The translations under genes were made by a program, and so were the position numbers. Below are positions 34,560 through 47,053 of a stretch of 64,000 bases of DNA, in pieces. This stretch comes from Ipomoea triloba (lineage: Eukaryota; Streptophyta; Magnoliopsida; Solanales; Convolvulaceae), in contig NC_044916.1 in NCBI RefSeq assembly GCF_003576645.1, positions 17,303,599 through 17,367,598 on the forward strand, read 5' to 3'. Numbering within the stretch: position 1 is the stretch's first letter; every line of letters starts with the position of its first letter. Under the pieces are notes generated by a model, which ran no database searches, was not told where the DNA came from, and saw only the letters and a program-made list of their open reading frames with translations.

Positions 34560-36974
34560 GCTTATTGCAATTCCCAAGGAATTTTGCATCAATTATCAGC
34601 CGCAAGAACGCCGCAACAAAACGGTGTAGCCGAAAGAAGAAATAGAACGCTTAAAGAAGCCGCAAGAGTCATGATATCGGCCGCCGACCTACCGAAAAGA
34701 TTTTGGGCAGAAGCTATCAACACTGCTGGTTATACCCAAAATAGGAGTATAATTCACAAGCTGCACGACAAAACACCATATGAATTATGGAAAGGGAGAA
34801 AGCCTAACCTTAGTTATTTTCATTCATTTGGTTGCAAATGTTTTGTTCTTGTTAATGGAAAAACACATCTAAAAACTTTTGATGAGCGTGCAGATGAAGC
34901 AATATTTTTGGGATATTCATCAACCAGCAGAGCATTCAGAGTATTGAATAAATCAACGATGGTAGTTGAAGAATCAATTCATGTTGTATTCGATGAATCA
35001 ACAAAAATTGAAGAAGCAGATGTTTCGAAAAATGTGCAAAATAATTTTAGTGATACTAATGATGCTTCTGAGAATGAGATTTTGCAGGGCATAAATGAGT
35101 TGGAATTAAATAATTCCAAATCTGGAGGAACACACGTGACTAGCGCACAAAATGAGACTGGAATCAACCTACATGAGGATGAGGCCAACCTTAATCAAGA
35201 TGATGAGATTAATCCAATTCAAGGGATTGGAGTTAACCTCAATCAGGACGAGGTTGACCAAGGAAGTCAAAATCAGTCAAACGCAAGTCATCCTCCACCC
35301 GCAACCAACGTGCAAAATGATTTCCAACCAAACCGAAAGTGGCTTAGAAATAATCCACAAGATTTCATCATTGGAAATGCACAAGAAGGAGTGAGAACAA
35401 GATCTTCAACAAGAGACACTCTATTTGCATGTTTTCTATCTCAAATTGAACCAAAGGAGATAGATGAAGCGCTAAATGATTCAAGCTGGATTGAAGCCAT
35501 GCAAGAAGAGTTGAATCAATTCGAAAGAAATGATGTGTGGGAACTTGTTCCAAGACCAAAAGATCACAATGTTATTGGAACTAAATGGGTCTTTAGGAAC
35601 AAAGCCAACGAAAACGGAATCATTGTTAGGAATAAAGCGAGGCTAGTTGCAAAGGGCTATTCACAAGAAGAAGGAATTGATTTTGATGAAACATTCGCTC
35701 CAGTTGCACGACTTGAAGCAATTCGAATTTTTCTAGCCTACGCCGCATACAAGAATTTCACGGTTTATCAAATGGACGTGAAAAGTGCATTCCTTAATGG
35801 CTTACTTGAAGAAGAAGTTTACGTTGAACAACCACCCGGTTTCGAGGTAAAAGGTGATGTTGATAAGGTCTATAAACTAAAGAAGGCGTTGTATGGTTTA
35901 AAACAAGCACCCCGAGCTTGGTACGATACACTGTCAACGTTCTTAATTAGTTGTGGTTTTACCAAAGGCCTTGTTGACAAAATCTTATTTAGAATCCAAG
36001 AAAATAATCATATTTTATTGGTACAAATTTATGTTGATGATATTATCTTTGGAAGTACTGATAAAACTTTATGTGAGAAATTTTCTAAGCTCATGCAGAA
36101 CAAATTTGAAATGAGCATGATGGGTGAATTGAACTACTTCCTTGGATTACAAGTCAAGCAGATGAAGGAAGGAATCTTTATCAATCAGGCAAAGTACACA
36201 AAAGATCTAATCAAGAAATTTGGATTAGAAGGAAAAGGCACAGTCAAAATTTCAATGAGCACCGCACTCAGACTAGACAAAGATGAAGATGGAAAAGACG
36301 TTGATCAAACGAAATATCGAGGAATGATTGGATCTCTACTATACCTCACTGCAAGTAGACCCGATATATCATACTCAGTGGGTGTATGTGCTAGATTCCA
36401 ATCACAGCCAAAAGACAGTCATTTCCAAGCAACCAAGAAAATTATTCGATATCTTAAAGGAACTATCAATGTTGGATTATGGTATCCAAAAGAAGGTAAT
36501 TTTGAACTAACTGGTTTTTCAGACGCAGATTTTGCAGGTTGCAAAATTGATAGAAAAAGTACCTCAGGAACATGCCAGTTCTTAGGGGGAAGGTTAGTCT
36601 CTTGGTTCAGTAAGAAACAGAACTCCATTGCTACTAGTACAGCCGAAGCGGAATATATCGCAGTAGGGAGTTGTTGTGCACAAATTTTATGGATGAAGCA
36701 GCAATTAAAAGATTACGGGATCAATTGCGATGACGTTAGTATTTTCTGTGATAATACTAGTGCAATTGCAATTACCCAAAATCCAGTGCTTCACTCACGT
36801 ACCAAACATATTGATGTGAGACATCATTTTATCCGAGATCACATCGAGAAGAAGAATCTGAAAATCGAATACATACCCACGGAAAATCAACTTGCTGACA
36901 TTCTCACAAAGCCTTTATGCGAATCAAGATTCAACACTTTAAGGCATGAGATGGGTATGATCGAAATGAGCTAA
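34560..36974 (+). pseudogene. Sirevirus pol: integrase end, RT and RNase H
   Basis: About 800 open codons lie in phase with the preceding segment. Integrase Glu is in [14 protein letters not shown] (residue 17 counted from 34584). RT has [31 protein letters not shown] and the catalytic YVDD at residues 483-486 (36030-36041). RNase H has [28 protein letters not shown] and FCDNTSAI, and ends [11 protein letters not shown] with a stop at 36972. RT and RNase H appear complete with no internal stop. It is kept as pseudogene because the upstream polyprotein frame is broken. Confidence 0.9.
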
Positions 36975-37879
36975 GTATCAATTTTCCCTATCCTTAAGCT
37001 CAATTTATTTATTATGCACAATTTATTTACTACGTGATTTATTGTTTTACATATGTGCTTATGTGATTTAATTATTTGAGTGATTTATTTTATTTTAGTA
37101 CGTATGTACGTATGTCTGTTACATGTCTTAATTTTGTTAATTGCATATGTTTTGCGTTAATTGCCTTAATTGTTTTTAAATGCATATTTTAATTGTTTAC
37201 TTCATATGGAAGTTAGATTTTACCTGATAGCATATGTGTACATCTCTTATGTTTTTACAGTCATCCTAGTTTGCCTAGCTTATGTGATTCATATTAGCTA
37301 TATGTACACTTGGCACACATGCACCATCATTCTTAATTGTGAAAAGATTGCCTACATCTTGCATTTAATGTTTGACAATCATCATGTTTCCCTTACCTTC
37401 CCTATGCATATCTATTTTACTTGTACTGCTATGCATATTTACTGTGCATCAAGAATGTTTGCTCATATGTCAGTGTATACGTGTGATATCTTTTTTATAA
37501 AATTTCATATTTCATGATTTTACGTATACATATTTTTGCATGTATCTGTTTTGCATGAATCTAATTCATCAGGATATTTTGAGCAATTCCAAACCTACCC
37601 TTAAAATTCAAATCAAAAGACCGAATAACCCCCCATCTCAAATCGGCGCATCCTTTTACTAAAAGGGTAAAAGTGTCTTTTAGTAATTCAAATCCCACCC
37701 ACACCCAAAGGACACCCTTTCGTCTCCCTCCCCAAATCAAATTCTATAAACCCCAACACCAAAAACGCCATCCCCAAATCAAATTCTATAAACCCCAACA
37801 CCAAAAACGCCATAGCCGAACAACTTCAAGCTCTAATCTCTCAAAATCCAAAGCTACCCATTCGAAATCAATACCAAAA
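36975..37879 (+). other. Spacer between pol and envelope-like ORF
   Basis: T-rich noncoding sequence. From 37673 an open frame runs in phase with the next ORF, but it lacks an ATG until 37880. Its first part includes a tandem copy of a 42-bp unit (CCCCAAATCAAATTCTATAA...) at about 37730-37815. Confidence 0.5.
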
Positions 37880-40354
37880 ATGTCAAAATCCAAAGCTACC
37901 CATTCGAAATCAATACCAAAAATGACATCTTCTAGTTCAAGTCAACCCAAAAACACCAAAGAAAAGCTCAACACCGGACAACTTTTGAACCCATCCGATT
38001 TTGACGAAATCACCATCAACAAGGGGATTGCTCGGAATGTTATGCATGGGTTGGAAACTAGCGGTCTATTGAAGGTATGCACCTTTAAGTACGAAGGAAT
38101 CTTTGTGGATAAAGTTCTTGAGTTCTTCTCGCATGCCCAAAATAGATTAGGATTTGTTGAATCTGTTGTTGGAGGTGTTGATGTGAAAGTTGATTCTAGT
38201 GATTTTAGAAGCATGTTTGAATTTTCTGAGCATGATATGAATGTCAAAAATTTTGTGTTTGATGCTATTGATTTCTGGAGGACCGTTCGAAAGAATAAGG
38301 GTGATGATGAACCCAAACTGTCTGGGCAACGTGAAATGCTCATTTGGGAGTATGGAAAGTTACTTGAGATTATTGTCAAGTGTGTTCTTGGTGGTCTAGG
38401 AGGTTTTGACCGATTGACCATTCAATATTCACACTATATTTATGCTGTTTTAAAGTCTACTCACAGTTTAGATTGGAGTATTGTTATGTTTGAGAGATTG
38501 GCAGATATGGTGAAGAACAAAACCAAGGGAAAATCACTTGGTTACGGTTTAATTGTTGGAGAAATTCTAAGAAGAAAAGGGATTGATATGGGACAACCAA
38601 AACCCATTCAAGCCAACAAATTTTTTTTTAGAGTTAATGCCAAGAAACCAAGCCTGGAGGACCGAGTTGATGATGATGAACCCGAAGATTTAATCCCTCC
38701 AGCTCCAAAGAGAAGAAGGACACCGAGAGTAATTGTGAGAAGTGATGCATCCGGTAGTGCACACACGGCTGCAAATTCTGGAAATTTAGAAGAAAATTCA
38801 ATGGATGTTGAACTTGGTGACAGTGAGCATGACTTGGAAGAAAATCTAGAAAATTTGGTGGATGTGATAGTTGAGGAAAGTGGAGACTTGAATGAGCCTC
38901 AACAGTTGGAAATTGAAGTTGAAAATGTTGGATCAAATCAACAGGATGAGGCTGAGATGAATGCTGAAATTAATTTGGCAAATGTTGAGGTTGAGATTGA
39001 CCAAGGCCGAGACAACCTTGAGGCAGAATTGGACAGATTTGGAGATGATGTTGTTGACCGAATGGAGGTTGATGTCAGATTTGGAGATGATGTTGTTGAC
39101 CGAATGGAGGTTGATGTTGTGCAGGACAACATTGTGATTGAAACTGAGCAGGTTGACCATCAAATTGAGGGGGAAAATCCACAAAATACTGAAATTAATG
39201 TTGACCCCGCTCAAATTGATGTTAACCGAGATGAGTTTGAGATTGATCAACATGTTGAGGTTGATCAAAGGCAAAATATTGAGGTTGAGATTGAGGATGT
39301 CAATGTCAATGATGATGATGATGAAGTGGAAATTTTAGGAGATGACCGAATGGATGTTGGACAGTCAAGTGAGCACATTTCTACACCAAATCCATTGCCT
39401 ATTGACATTGAAGGAAGAATGAGGCAAAATAGGGAGATTTCGAATTTAGAGAAGGGAAATTCGAATGAGGAATTGGTCAAAGCTTTGAAAGAATTCAAGG
39501 AGGCAGTGAACAATACAGATTTTACTATGTTCACTAATTTTAGGAATTTATTTGACCAACTTACAAGCATGGAGCGCAAGGTTGACAAGGTGAATCCACA
39601 TGTGAAAGGTGAGCTAAATGGATTTATTGCCAAAATGTTATTATCTCTTGAGAATGAAAGGAAAGCGGTTGGAGAAATTATCAACGCACAACGGGAGGAA
39701 ACCGCTAGAATTGACAAGAGAAATAATGGCAAATTCAACCATTTGATGGCACAAGTTGAAGGATTAAAAGGCACCCTGAAGGAAACAAAATTGGCTCATG
39801 AAAAGGAAGTTGATCACTTACATGAGGGAATAAAAATCCTACACGATTCAATGCTCAAATTAACCGCAATCATGGAGAAAATGCAAAGCCAACAAGCGTG
39901 TGATTCTTCGTTGATAAAGGAGGTCCGAGCTCAACAAAAGAGTGACATGGTTATGTTCACCAAGATTTTTGAGGCTACCAAAAAGGGGGAAAGTAGGAGA
40001 CCCTCACATATTGACACTACATATGGTGGCAGTTCGGGTACTCAGGGGGAAGAGGAACTTGTACCCTCTTTTCGTTTTTGTCTTGATTCTACAGGTACAC
40101 CCATTTGCATAGAAGAAGACAAAGTCGTTGGGATGCTCAAGTATCTTGTACCGGAAGGAACAAAACTCACGGAAGGACGAAGCTTAAAGGAGTGTGCATC
40201 TTGGTACACTAGAGGAGTATTTCCCACCGGAGATCCACGTGAAGTTATCAAGTGTTACCTTAACGGCACGGTCAAGGAGAAATTCTACCATGAGGATTGC
40301 AAAGGTAACTTTGAAAAACTTAGAGCAAGAATTAAGGATATGCTTTGTTTGTAA
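37880..40354 (+). CDS. Sirevirus envelope-like ORF
   Basis: A long uninterrupted frame after pol, in the position of the SIRE1 envelope-like gene. In-frame ATGs are at 37880 and 37922; the frame is open from 37673, giving about 824 residues from the first ATG. The N-terminal third (LNPSDFDEITINKGIARNVM, YEGIFVDKVLEFFS) resembles the plant-transposon domain commonly found in such ORFs. The middle is strongly acidic with a doubled RFGDDVVDRMEVDV (39037-39117). The last third is rich in coiled-coil-like Glu/Lys sequence (SLENERKAVGEI, THLHEGIKI-like). No clear signal peptide or membrane segment is visible, so calling it envelope rests on position only. It is intact, unlike gag-pol. Confidence 0.75.
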   Translation: MSKSKATHSKSIPKMTSSSSSQPKNTKEKLNTGQLLNPSDFDEITINKGIARNVMHGLETSGLLKVCTFKYEGIFVDKVLEFFSHAQNRLGFVESVVGGVDVKVDSSDFRSMFEFSEHDMNVKNFVFDAIDFWRTVRKNKGDDEPKLSGQREMLIWEYGKLLEIIVKCVLGGLGGFDRLTIQYSHYIYAVLKSTHSLDWSIVMFERLADMVKNKTKGKSLGYGLIVGEILRRKGIDMGQPKPIQANKFFFRVNAKKPSLEDRVDDDEPEDLIPPAPKRRRTPRVIVRSDASGSAHTAANSGNLEENSMDVELGDSEHDLEENLENLVDVIVEESGDLNEPQQLEIEVENVGSNQQDEAEMNAEINLANVEVEIDQGRDNLEAELDRFGDDVVDRMEVDVRFGDDVVDRMEVDVVQDNIVIETEQVDHQIEGENPQNTEINVDPAQIDVNRDEFEIDQHVEVDQRQNIEVEIEDVNVNDDDDEVEILGDDRMDVGQSSEHISTPNPLPIDIEGRMRQNREISNLEKGNSNEELVKALKEFKEAVNNTDFTMFTNFRNLFDQLTSMERKVDKVNPHVKGELNGFIAKMLLSLENERKAVGEIINAQREETARIDKRNNGKFNHLMAQVEGLKGTLKETKLAHEKEVDHLHEGIKILHDSMLKLTAIMEKMQSQQACDSSLIKEVRAQQKSDMVMFTKIFEATKKGESRRPSHIDTTYGGSSGTQGEEELVPSFRFCLDSTGTPICIEEDKVVGMLKYLVPEGTKLTEGRSLKECASWYTRGVFPTGDPREVIKCYLNGTVKEKFYHEDCKGNFEKLRARIKDMLCL

Positions 40355-40718
40355 ATTTATTGCTCTACTACTTTCGTACATTTTGCTATATATGTACGTG
40401 ACTATGGCTATATCTATGATGATGATATATGTTGCTTATTTCTACGTTTTTATGTTGTTAATTGCTTAATTATTTTAGACACACGGTTATTAATTGTAAA
40501 ATGCAATTTGAGGGAAAAGAAAAATTAAAAGATAGATTACAAAGATAAAATCAAATCCCAAATTGCAACCTTTCGTATGTGTCTTAAAATAAAAAGCAAG
40601 TAGGTCCAAATTATTGTGCACTTGTCAAATTGGCTAGTCAAAATAAAATGAGAAAAACGAAAAATCAATTTTTGATTGGACTAAGCCAAAATGTTCGGGT
40701 ATAGGTTTTGGTATCATC
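40355..40718 (+). other. 3' untranslated part of Sirevirus
   Basis: AT-rich, between the envelope-like stop and the purine tract. No gene. Confidence 0.5.
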
Positions 40719-40731
40719 AAAAAGGGGGAAA
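40719..40731 (+). other. Polypurine tract
   Basis: AAAAAGGGGGAAA-type purine run directly before the 3' LTR TGTTAGG at 40733, the usual plus-strand primer. Confidence 0.85.
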
Positions 40732-40732
40732 T

Positions 40733-42884
40733 TGTTAGGAATATAGTGTAATTGTTTTGATGAACCAAATATGTATTTTAGACCCCCAATTTTATTTTGA
40801 GTCTAGCAACATTTTATGTCCAAAGTCAAAACCTAGTCAAGGTCAAGCAAGGACGGTTTGAAATTTACAAGTATAAAATTATTTTATACTTGTAAGTCGT
40901 TTGCTTCCACTAAATAAAAATAGAAGAAGTGGAAAAATGATCGAGCACCGGAATTATCTTCGACGCTAAGGTCACGAGTTCAAGCCTCGAATTAATTCTT
41001 TTGGAAGAATTAATTTACCAAGGAAGAGGATGACTAGCACAAGTCAAAATTGAAGAAGTCAAAATTGAATGAATTCTCTCACAAATCAATTTTAAGGAAG
41101 AGGTTAACAGCTTAAATCAGGATGACCTCGATCAGGATGACCCCAATCAATTGAAATCAAGATGAGTCTCGAATCGAGGTCAGGATGACCCCAATCAATT
41201 GAAATCAAGATGAGTCTCGAATCAATTTGGTCAGGATGACATTGAAATTTGAGGCTGACATTGAAGAGGATGAGGTTGACGTTGCAAAATTGAAGAGGAT
41301 GACATTCAATTGAGAAGAGGAAGACTTCAAATCAATTAATCGAGAAGATGCTGACTTTCCAGAAATAGAAAGAAAATCAGGATGAGGGTGACCTCAATTC
41401 CAAATCAGGATGAGGACGACTTCCAAATTAGGAAGCAGGATGACCTCAATCCAATTTAGGATGAGGATGACTTCCAAATCTGTAAAGAAAATGAATGCAC
41501 CAGCGAGAAGAAATTCAAATGAGGTAAATCAAATACTTTATACTTGGAGCTGATTTAACTTATGAAAACGTCAAGGATTTTTTCGGTGGAAATTATTTAT
41601 AGCTCAAGCAAGAGTCACGAAGCGAATTATTGAAAAGAAGTGTTTGATTTGTCAAAATCAAAAGTGAACAAGTCAAATGTTCACACTACCAGAAGGTGCA
41701 AGAAGTCAAAATTGGAGGCTATAATTTACAAAGCCCATACTTGTCAGATTGATAGAAGACTTTTGAAGGGATAAGCAAGCAAAATTCAAATTCATCTGAC
41801 AGAGCCTACCAAAGACACTTATTGATGCAGATCAAGCTAGAAGAGCTATCAAATCAAGTGAACGTTCAAGTTTGAATTTTCACAACGGGCATATAACTTT
41901 TTCAAGTTATAAAAGGAGACAGACTTGAGGATGAAGATATGAACTTGCGGATCAATTTATGAGATAAAATACGAAGTACTTCAAAACACAAAAATAGCAA
42001 GTTCTTGAGCTACAAACGTGAAAATACAAGTCTGAGAAGAGAGAAGAAAAATATTTTCTTTGTGAAACCCATTTCTACTGTGTGTAGAAAATTGAGTGTA
42101 GCTTTGTGCGAGACACTCGGGAGTGTAGCTTTGTGCGAGACACTCGGGAGGACTAAGTGTAGCTTTGTGCGAGACACTTGGTTGTAGGAGCGTAGCTGGG
42201 TGCGAGACGCTCGGGAACGTAGCTTTGTGCGAGACGTTCGGGTTGGAGTGTAGCTTTGTGCAAAACACTCGGTGAAGTGCTTGTGTAGCACTTGGAGTTT
42301 CACTATTGTATCTGGGTGATTGAAGATAGTGAAAACCTTCCTTGGAGTTTAAGGAAGAAGTGGAGTAGGAGAATTACACCATCTCCGAACCACTATAAAT
42401 CTCTCTGTCTCTTTACTTTACTTGCAGTAGCTTTACTTTTTGCAAACTGATCTGAGCTAACCTATTTACTATTCATTGCATATTTATCCTATCATCTGGG
42501 TTTGTGTGAAAGCTCTTTTGCATGCAAGATATATTCTTATCCTGACACATCTTTTATCTTGCTACATATTTCACAACCCACTCCATACGTGTAATGCAAT
42601 TTACACATCTGGGTTTGCATGATTCCACGTATGCATGTGCACCAAACTTCATACACTTATTATTTGATATATTCTAAGTGTTTCTAACGTATTGCATGCA
42701 GATTATCTCTTCGTTTTTACGCTGATTATTTTATAGCACTTTACCGTATCGTTATTTCCGCTGTGCAATTCAAGTTGAATTTATTCACTTGAATTATCTT
42801 TGATAAAGTGTTATAATATTTTTGAATTGTTTGAAAAGTCTATTCACACCCCCCCCCTCTAGACTTTTCCCACCCATATCCCCA
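40733..42884 (+). repeat. Sirevirus 3' LTR, 2152 bp
   Basis: It starts TGTTAGGAATATAG and ends CATATCCCCA. The difference from the 5' LTR comes mainly from extra CAGGATGAC-type repeat units near 41175-41230 and 41385-41412, and a few substitutions. Confidence 0.92.
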
Positions 42885-43023
42885 ATTGACTGATTTTATG
42901 TATAAATGTATATGGATAATTAATAAATTAATAAATGAATAAAATAAATGATTTCACTAAAATGCCACTAAGTTTGGGCGGTACTACTACTACTACTACT
43001 ACTACTACTATTATTATTATTAT

Positions 43024-43090
<67 letters not shown>

Positions 43091-43314
43091 TTACCAATAT
43101 ATCACCAATTAATATTTACCACATTAATATTACCATAATAATATTATAGGTGAATGAAATTAGTATATTTTAGCAATTGACTGATTTTATGTATAAATAT
43201 ATATGGATAATTAATAAATTAATAAATGAATAAAATAAATGATTTCACTAAAATGCCACTAAGTTTGGGCGGTACTACTACTACTACTACTACTACTACT
43301 ATTATTATTATTAT

Positions 43315-43381
<67 letters not shown>

Positions 43382-43650
43382 TTACCAATATATCACCAAT
43401 TAATATTTACCACATTAATATTACCATAATAATATTATAGGTGAATGAAATTAGTATATTTTAGCAATTGACTGATTTTATGTATAAATATATATGGATA
43501 ATTAATAAATTAATAAATGAATAAAATAAATGATTTCACTAAAATGCCACTAAGTTTGGGCAATAAAATAAATGATTTCACTAAAATGCCACTAAGTTTG
43601 GGCGGTAAAATAAATGATTTCACTAAAATGCCACTAAGTTTGGGCGGGGA
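42885..43650. repeat. 291-bp tandem repeat plus 45-bp subrepeat
   Basis: A 291-bp unit starting TTGACTGATTTTATG occurs twice in full (about 42886-43176 and 43177-43467) and once in part (to 43565). Each contains (TAC)n, (TAT)n, (TA)n and (GA)n tracts. The end of the array repeats AATGATTTCACTAAAATGCC three times at about 45-bp spacing. The final unit runs into the Helitron-type end at 43689. Peptides MNKINDFTKMPLSLGG from these repeats are not genes. Confidence 0.85.
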
Positions 43651-43692
43651 AATTTGGAAAGAGGATAATGTTTTTATATATAGTATAGATAG

Positions 43693-43693
<1 letters not shown>
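43651..43693 (-). mobile_element. Helitron 5' end
   Basis: On the minus strand, TCTATACTATATATAAAAAC starts near 43689 after TCTA (43693), the 5' end form of the complete element at 44980. Its body runs left into the 291-bp repeats and the Sirevirus. No 3' end was found. Confidence 0.5.
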
Positions 43694-43737
<44 letters not shown>

Positions 43738-43812
43738 TTTATTCCGTTACTTTTTTTATTTTCTATCAATTAGGTGCCAATTAAGGCACAAATATGCATA
43801 AAAGTTATATCA

Positions 43813-43876
<64 letters not shown>

Positions 43877-43885
43877 TAATTAATT
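43694..43885. repeat. Two (ATT)n microsatellites
   Basis: ATT runs at about 43695-43737 and 43815-43875. Confidence 0.95.
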
Positions 43886-43985
43886 ATTAATATTGTTCCC
43901 ATAAATTCGTCAAAATGATTGAGATTACAAAAATACTCCTGCATTTGGGCGGGAAAAAGGTTTCCATGCACTTCTATTATTATTA

Positions 43986-44980
43986 CTAGTATTTTCGCCC
44001 GTGCGTTGCACGGAATGGATTTGTTATAATATTTAAAGAATATTTGGATCAATATACAATTATATATATTATAACATCGAATATTATATAGCGCAATTGA
44101 TGAAATTGATTGGATCGATTATGTTTTCTGATGTCTTCCTTTGAATTAGAACAAATAATTGTCCAATTACCTGGGCGTGGATAAATTTTTTTTATTATAT
44201 ATTGAGATAATAAAAATAAAGATGAAATTATAAAAAATTCTAATATTGAACGTGTACATTTATTTGATTATAAGATTAGTACAAAAATATTACTCAATTA
44301 ATTGAATAATATATGACTTGTTTGTCTAAAATTATCTTAAAAAGATCTATAAGTAATATGACTTATATAATTATATTATGACTTATATAATTATATTATT
44401 ACTAAAATAAATATGAGAAAATGAGAAATAAATTAATTGTAATTATTATAAAAATAAATTCAACGACCAATGCTTAACTTAATTATCATAATAATTATTA
44501 GGCAATTATTATTAGTCAATTACACTAATATATGTGTAATTATACTTTTATACTTTAAGTATATTCATTTTCTCCATATTGCATTTAGTTTTATCTTCCT
44601 CCTCCATATTTGAATGAATTAATTTTGATTATTATAAAAATCTAACAACCCATGTTCAATTAATTTTTTTAAAGTTTAAATAACTTAGAGTTTTCAAAAG
44701 GAAAGTATAATTAACTATTAAAGTTTTTAAATAATTTTCAGTCAATTAGTAATATCCTTTTCTTTTCCCGATAAATGATTTTACTTTTATTAATAGTGTT
44801 GATACGTGAGTATACATATTATCAATTTATAGATATTAGTTAATTTTTATTTTACATTTTCTTAACAAATAAGCTTTATTAATTATTTGACCAATAAAAT
44901 ATTTCATTAATTGACTACACAAGTTTAGGCGGGGAATGAAATAGGAGGATTTTACTTTTATATATAGTATAGAATATAGA
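43986..44980 (-). mobile_element. Complete non-autonomous Helitron, 995 bp
   Basis: On the minus strand the 5' end is TCTATATTCTATACTATATA, starting at 44980 after A. The 3' end has the palindrome CCGTGCAACGCACGGG (43998-44013), a spacer and CTAG (43989-43986) followed by T. Noncoding. Confidence 0.85.
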
Positions 44981-45489
44981 TTACGATCTTTTTATATTTT
45001 AAATCAATTAGTAATATCATTTTTCTCGGAATAATGGTCAAATAAACTAGTTATGGAGTAGGCTTGGTTGACTGCGGAACATTGATATTCCCGGGACAAC
45101 TTTTCTTCTTCTTGGGGGATAGGTCAGAAGCAAAGACAAAAACAGACTCCATTAGTGAAAGAAGAAAATTGTTTTTGATTTGTAGAATTGAAAGAAAACA
45201 GGCGGAGCAACAAAATTTGCAAATTTGAAAGTGGAGAGGTCTGGAATAATTGCACTGCGTTTCTCTTTTAAAGTTGGCAGTATAGAATTAGGGATTTATA
45301 TAAGGTTGTATCTAAGTTGTATCTTATTACGATAGAATTGTAGTATGATAGGAATTGTAATGTAGAATTGTAGTACGATAGGAATTGTAATGTAGAATTG
45401 TACTACGAATAGGAAAATAGGAAATAATAGCATCCTAAATATTGTAGGACTGTTTTGGGCGGGAAGTTTAAAGTGAGGATGGAATTGTA
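44981..45489. other. AT-rich with GTAGAATTGTA repeats
   Basis: Short direct repeats (TAGGAATTGTAATGTAGAAT) occur at about 45340-45410. A roughly 85-bp stretch ending GGGCGGGAAG recurs at 45487-45567. No gene. Confidence 0.6.
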
Positions 45490-45750
45490 ATGTAGAATTG
45501 TACAACGAATAGGAAAATAGGAAATAATAGCATCCTAAATATTGTAGGACTGTTTTGGGCGGGAAGCTTAAAGTGAGGATTTTGTTTTTATATATAGTAT
45601 AGATATAGATATTTTAAAATGTTTTTGATAACAAGAATTGAACCCTTACGTTTTAATTAATTTAACACACTATAGAAATCAACTATGCTAAGAACACTTG
45701 TTAAACATCTTTATATAATTATTATACATTTATTTATATCATTCACAAGC

Positions 45751-45788
<38 letters not shown>

Positions 45789-45801
45789 TTTTGGTTCAAA
45801 T

Positions 45802-45998
45802 GCGGCCGTGCGGTCACACACCACTCAATGTTACGAAATACACCACTCAATGTTAAAAAACACACCACAATGAAACACAATAAAACACACCACAATGTTA
45901 AGAAACACACCACAGTGCATATTTGTGTGGTGTGTTTCTTAACATTGAGTGGTGTATTTCGTAACATTGAGTGGTGTGACCCGCACGGGAGAGCACGG

Positions 45999-46002
<4 letters not shown>
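45802..46002. mobile_element. Foldback MITE in (TA)n, copy 1
   Basis: The arms pair almost completely: CACTCAATGTTACGAAATAC against GTATTTCGTAACATTGAGTG. The ends are GCGGCCGTGC and GCACGGCCGC. It is flanked by TA repeats on both sides (45755-45786 and 46003-46075). The left arm is shortened relative to copy 2. Confidence 0.8.
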
Positions 46003-46084
<82 letters not shown>

Positions 46085-46671
46085 TATTTATTTATTTATT
46101 TATATTACATTTAATACAAGTATTAATTAATACAATTAATTCAATCTCTATATAAAAAAAAATTGTAATTCATGCATTCACAAATATGTCAATTATCAAT
46201 GTCACTCTTGAATTATTAGTGGTGTAATAAATGTTGCCCCCTAGTTTTCAAAGTGTGACATATATTGCCCCCCACCCCTCAGCCCAATAGGAAGAAGGAG
46301 AAACATTGTTGTCGGCGGAAGAAGAACAAACGAAGAAATTAATATGGAAGAAAAAAAAATGCATGGTCTTCGAATAGGGAAAACAGCGGGTAACCATATT
46401 TACCGCACTAATTAATAATTCAGGGGAGAGACAATATATGTCATATTTTAAAAATTGAGAAGTAATATTTACACCACTAATAATTCAATGATGACATTGA
46501 TAATTAACATATTTGTGATGGGCATAAATTACACTTTTTCCATATATAAATATTAATATAAAATTTATTTATTATATAAAATTACAAACTATATATTTTA
46601 TAAACTTTATAGCATAATAATATTATAATTACAGTAATTATAATTATAATTATATATTAAAAATTAAAATC

Positions 46672-46741
<70 letters not shown>

Positions 46742-47003
46742 NATGTAGAATTGTACAACGAATAGGAAAATAGGAAATAATAGCATCCTAAATATTGTAG
46801 GACTGTTTTGGGCGGGAAGCTTAAAGTGAGGATTTTGTTTTTATATATAGTATAGATATAGATATTTTAAAATGTTTTTGATAACAAGAATTGAACCCTT
46901 ACGTTTTAATTAATTTAACACACTATAGAAATCAACTATGCTAAGAACACTTGTTAAACATCTTTATATAATTATTATACATTTATTTATATCATTCACA
47001 AGC

Positions 47004-47046
<43 letters not shown>

Positions 47047-47053
47047 TTTCAGG

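Larger units (their letters stand above)
29246..42884 (+). mobile_element. Sirevirus-type Copia element with envelope-like ORF
   Basis: It has two long near-identical LTRs, gag, protease, integrase, RT, RNase H, then a long third ORF before a purine tract and the 3' LTR. This order and the extra ORF define the Sirevirus (SIRE1-like) branch of Copia. Total length is about 13.6 kb. The frame is interrupted by TAG at 31707, TAG at 32601, a shift near 33730, a shift near 34125 and TAA at 34557, so it cannot act alone. The 5' flank (ATCAT) and 3' flank (ATTGA) do not match, so there is no target duplication. Confidence 0.92.

Noticed and set aside
37673..37879. Upstream extension of the envelope-like ORF to 37673
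   Set aside because: It would need a GTG start; plant genes use ATG and the first in-frame one is at 37880.
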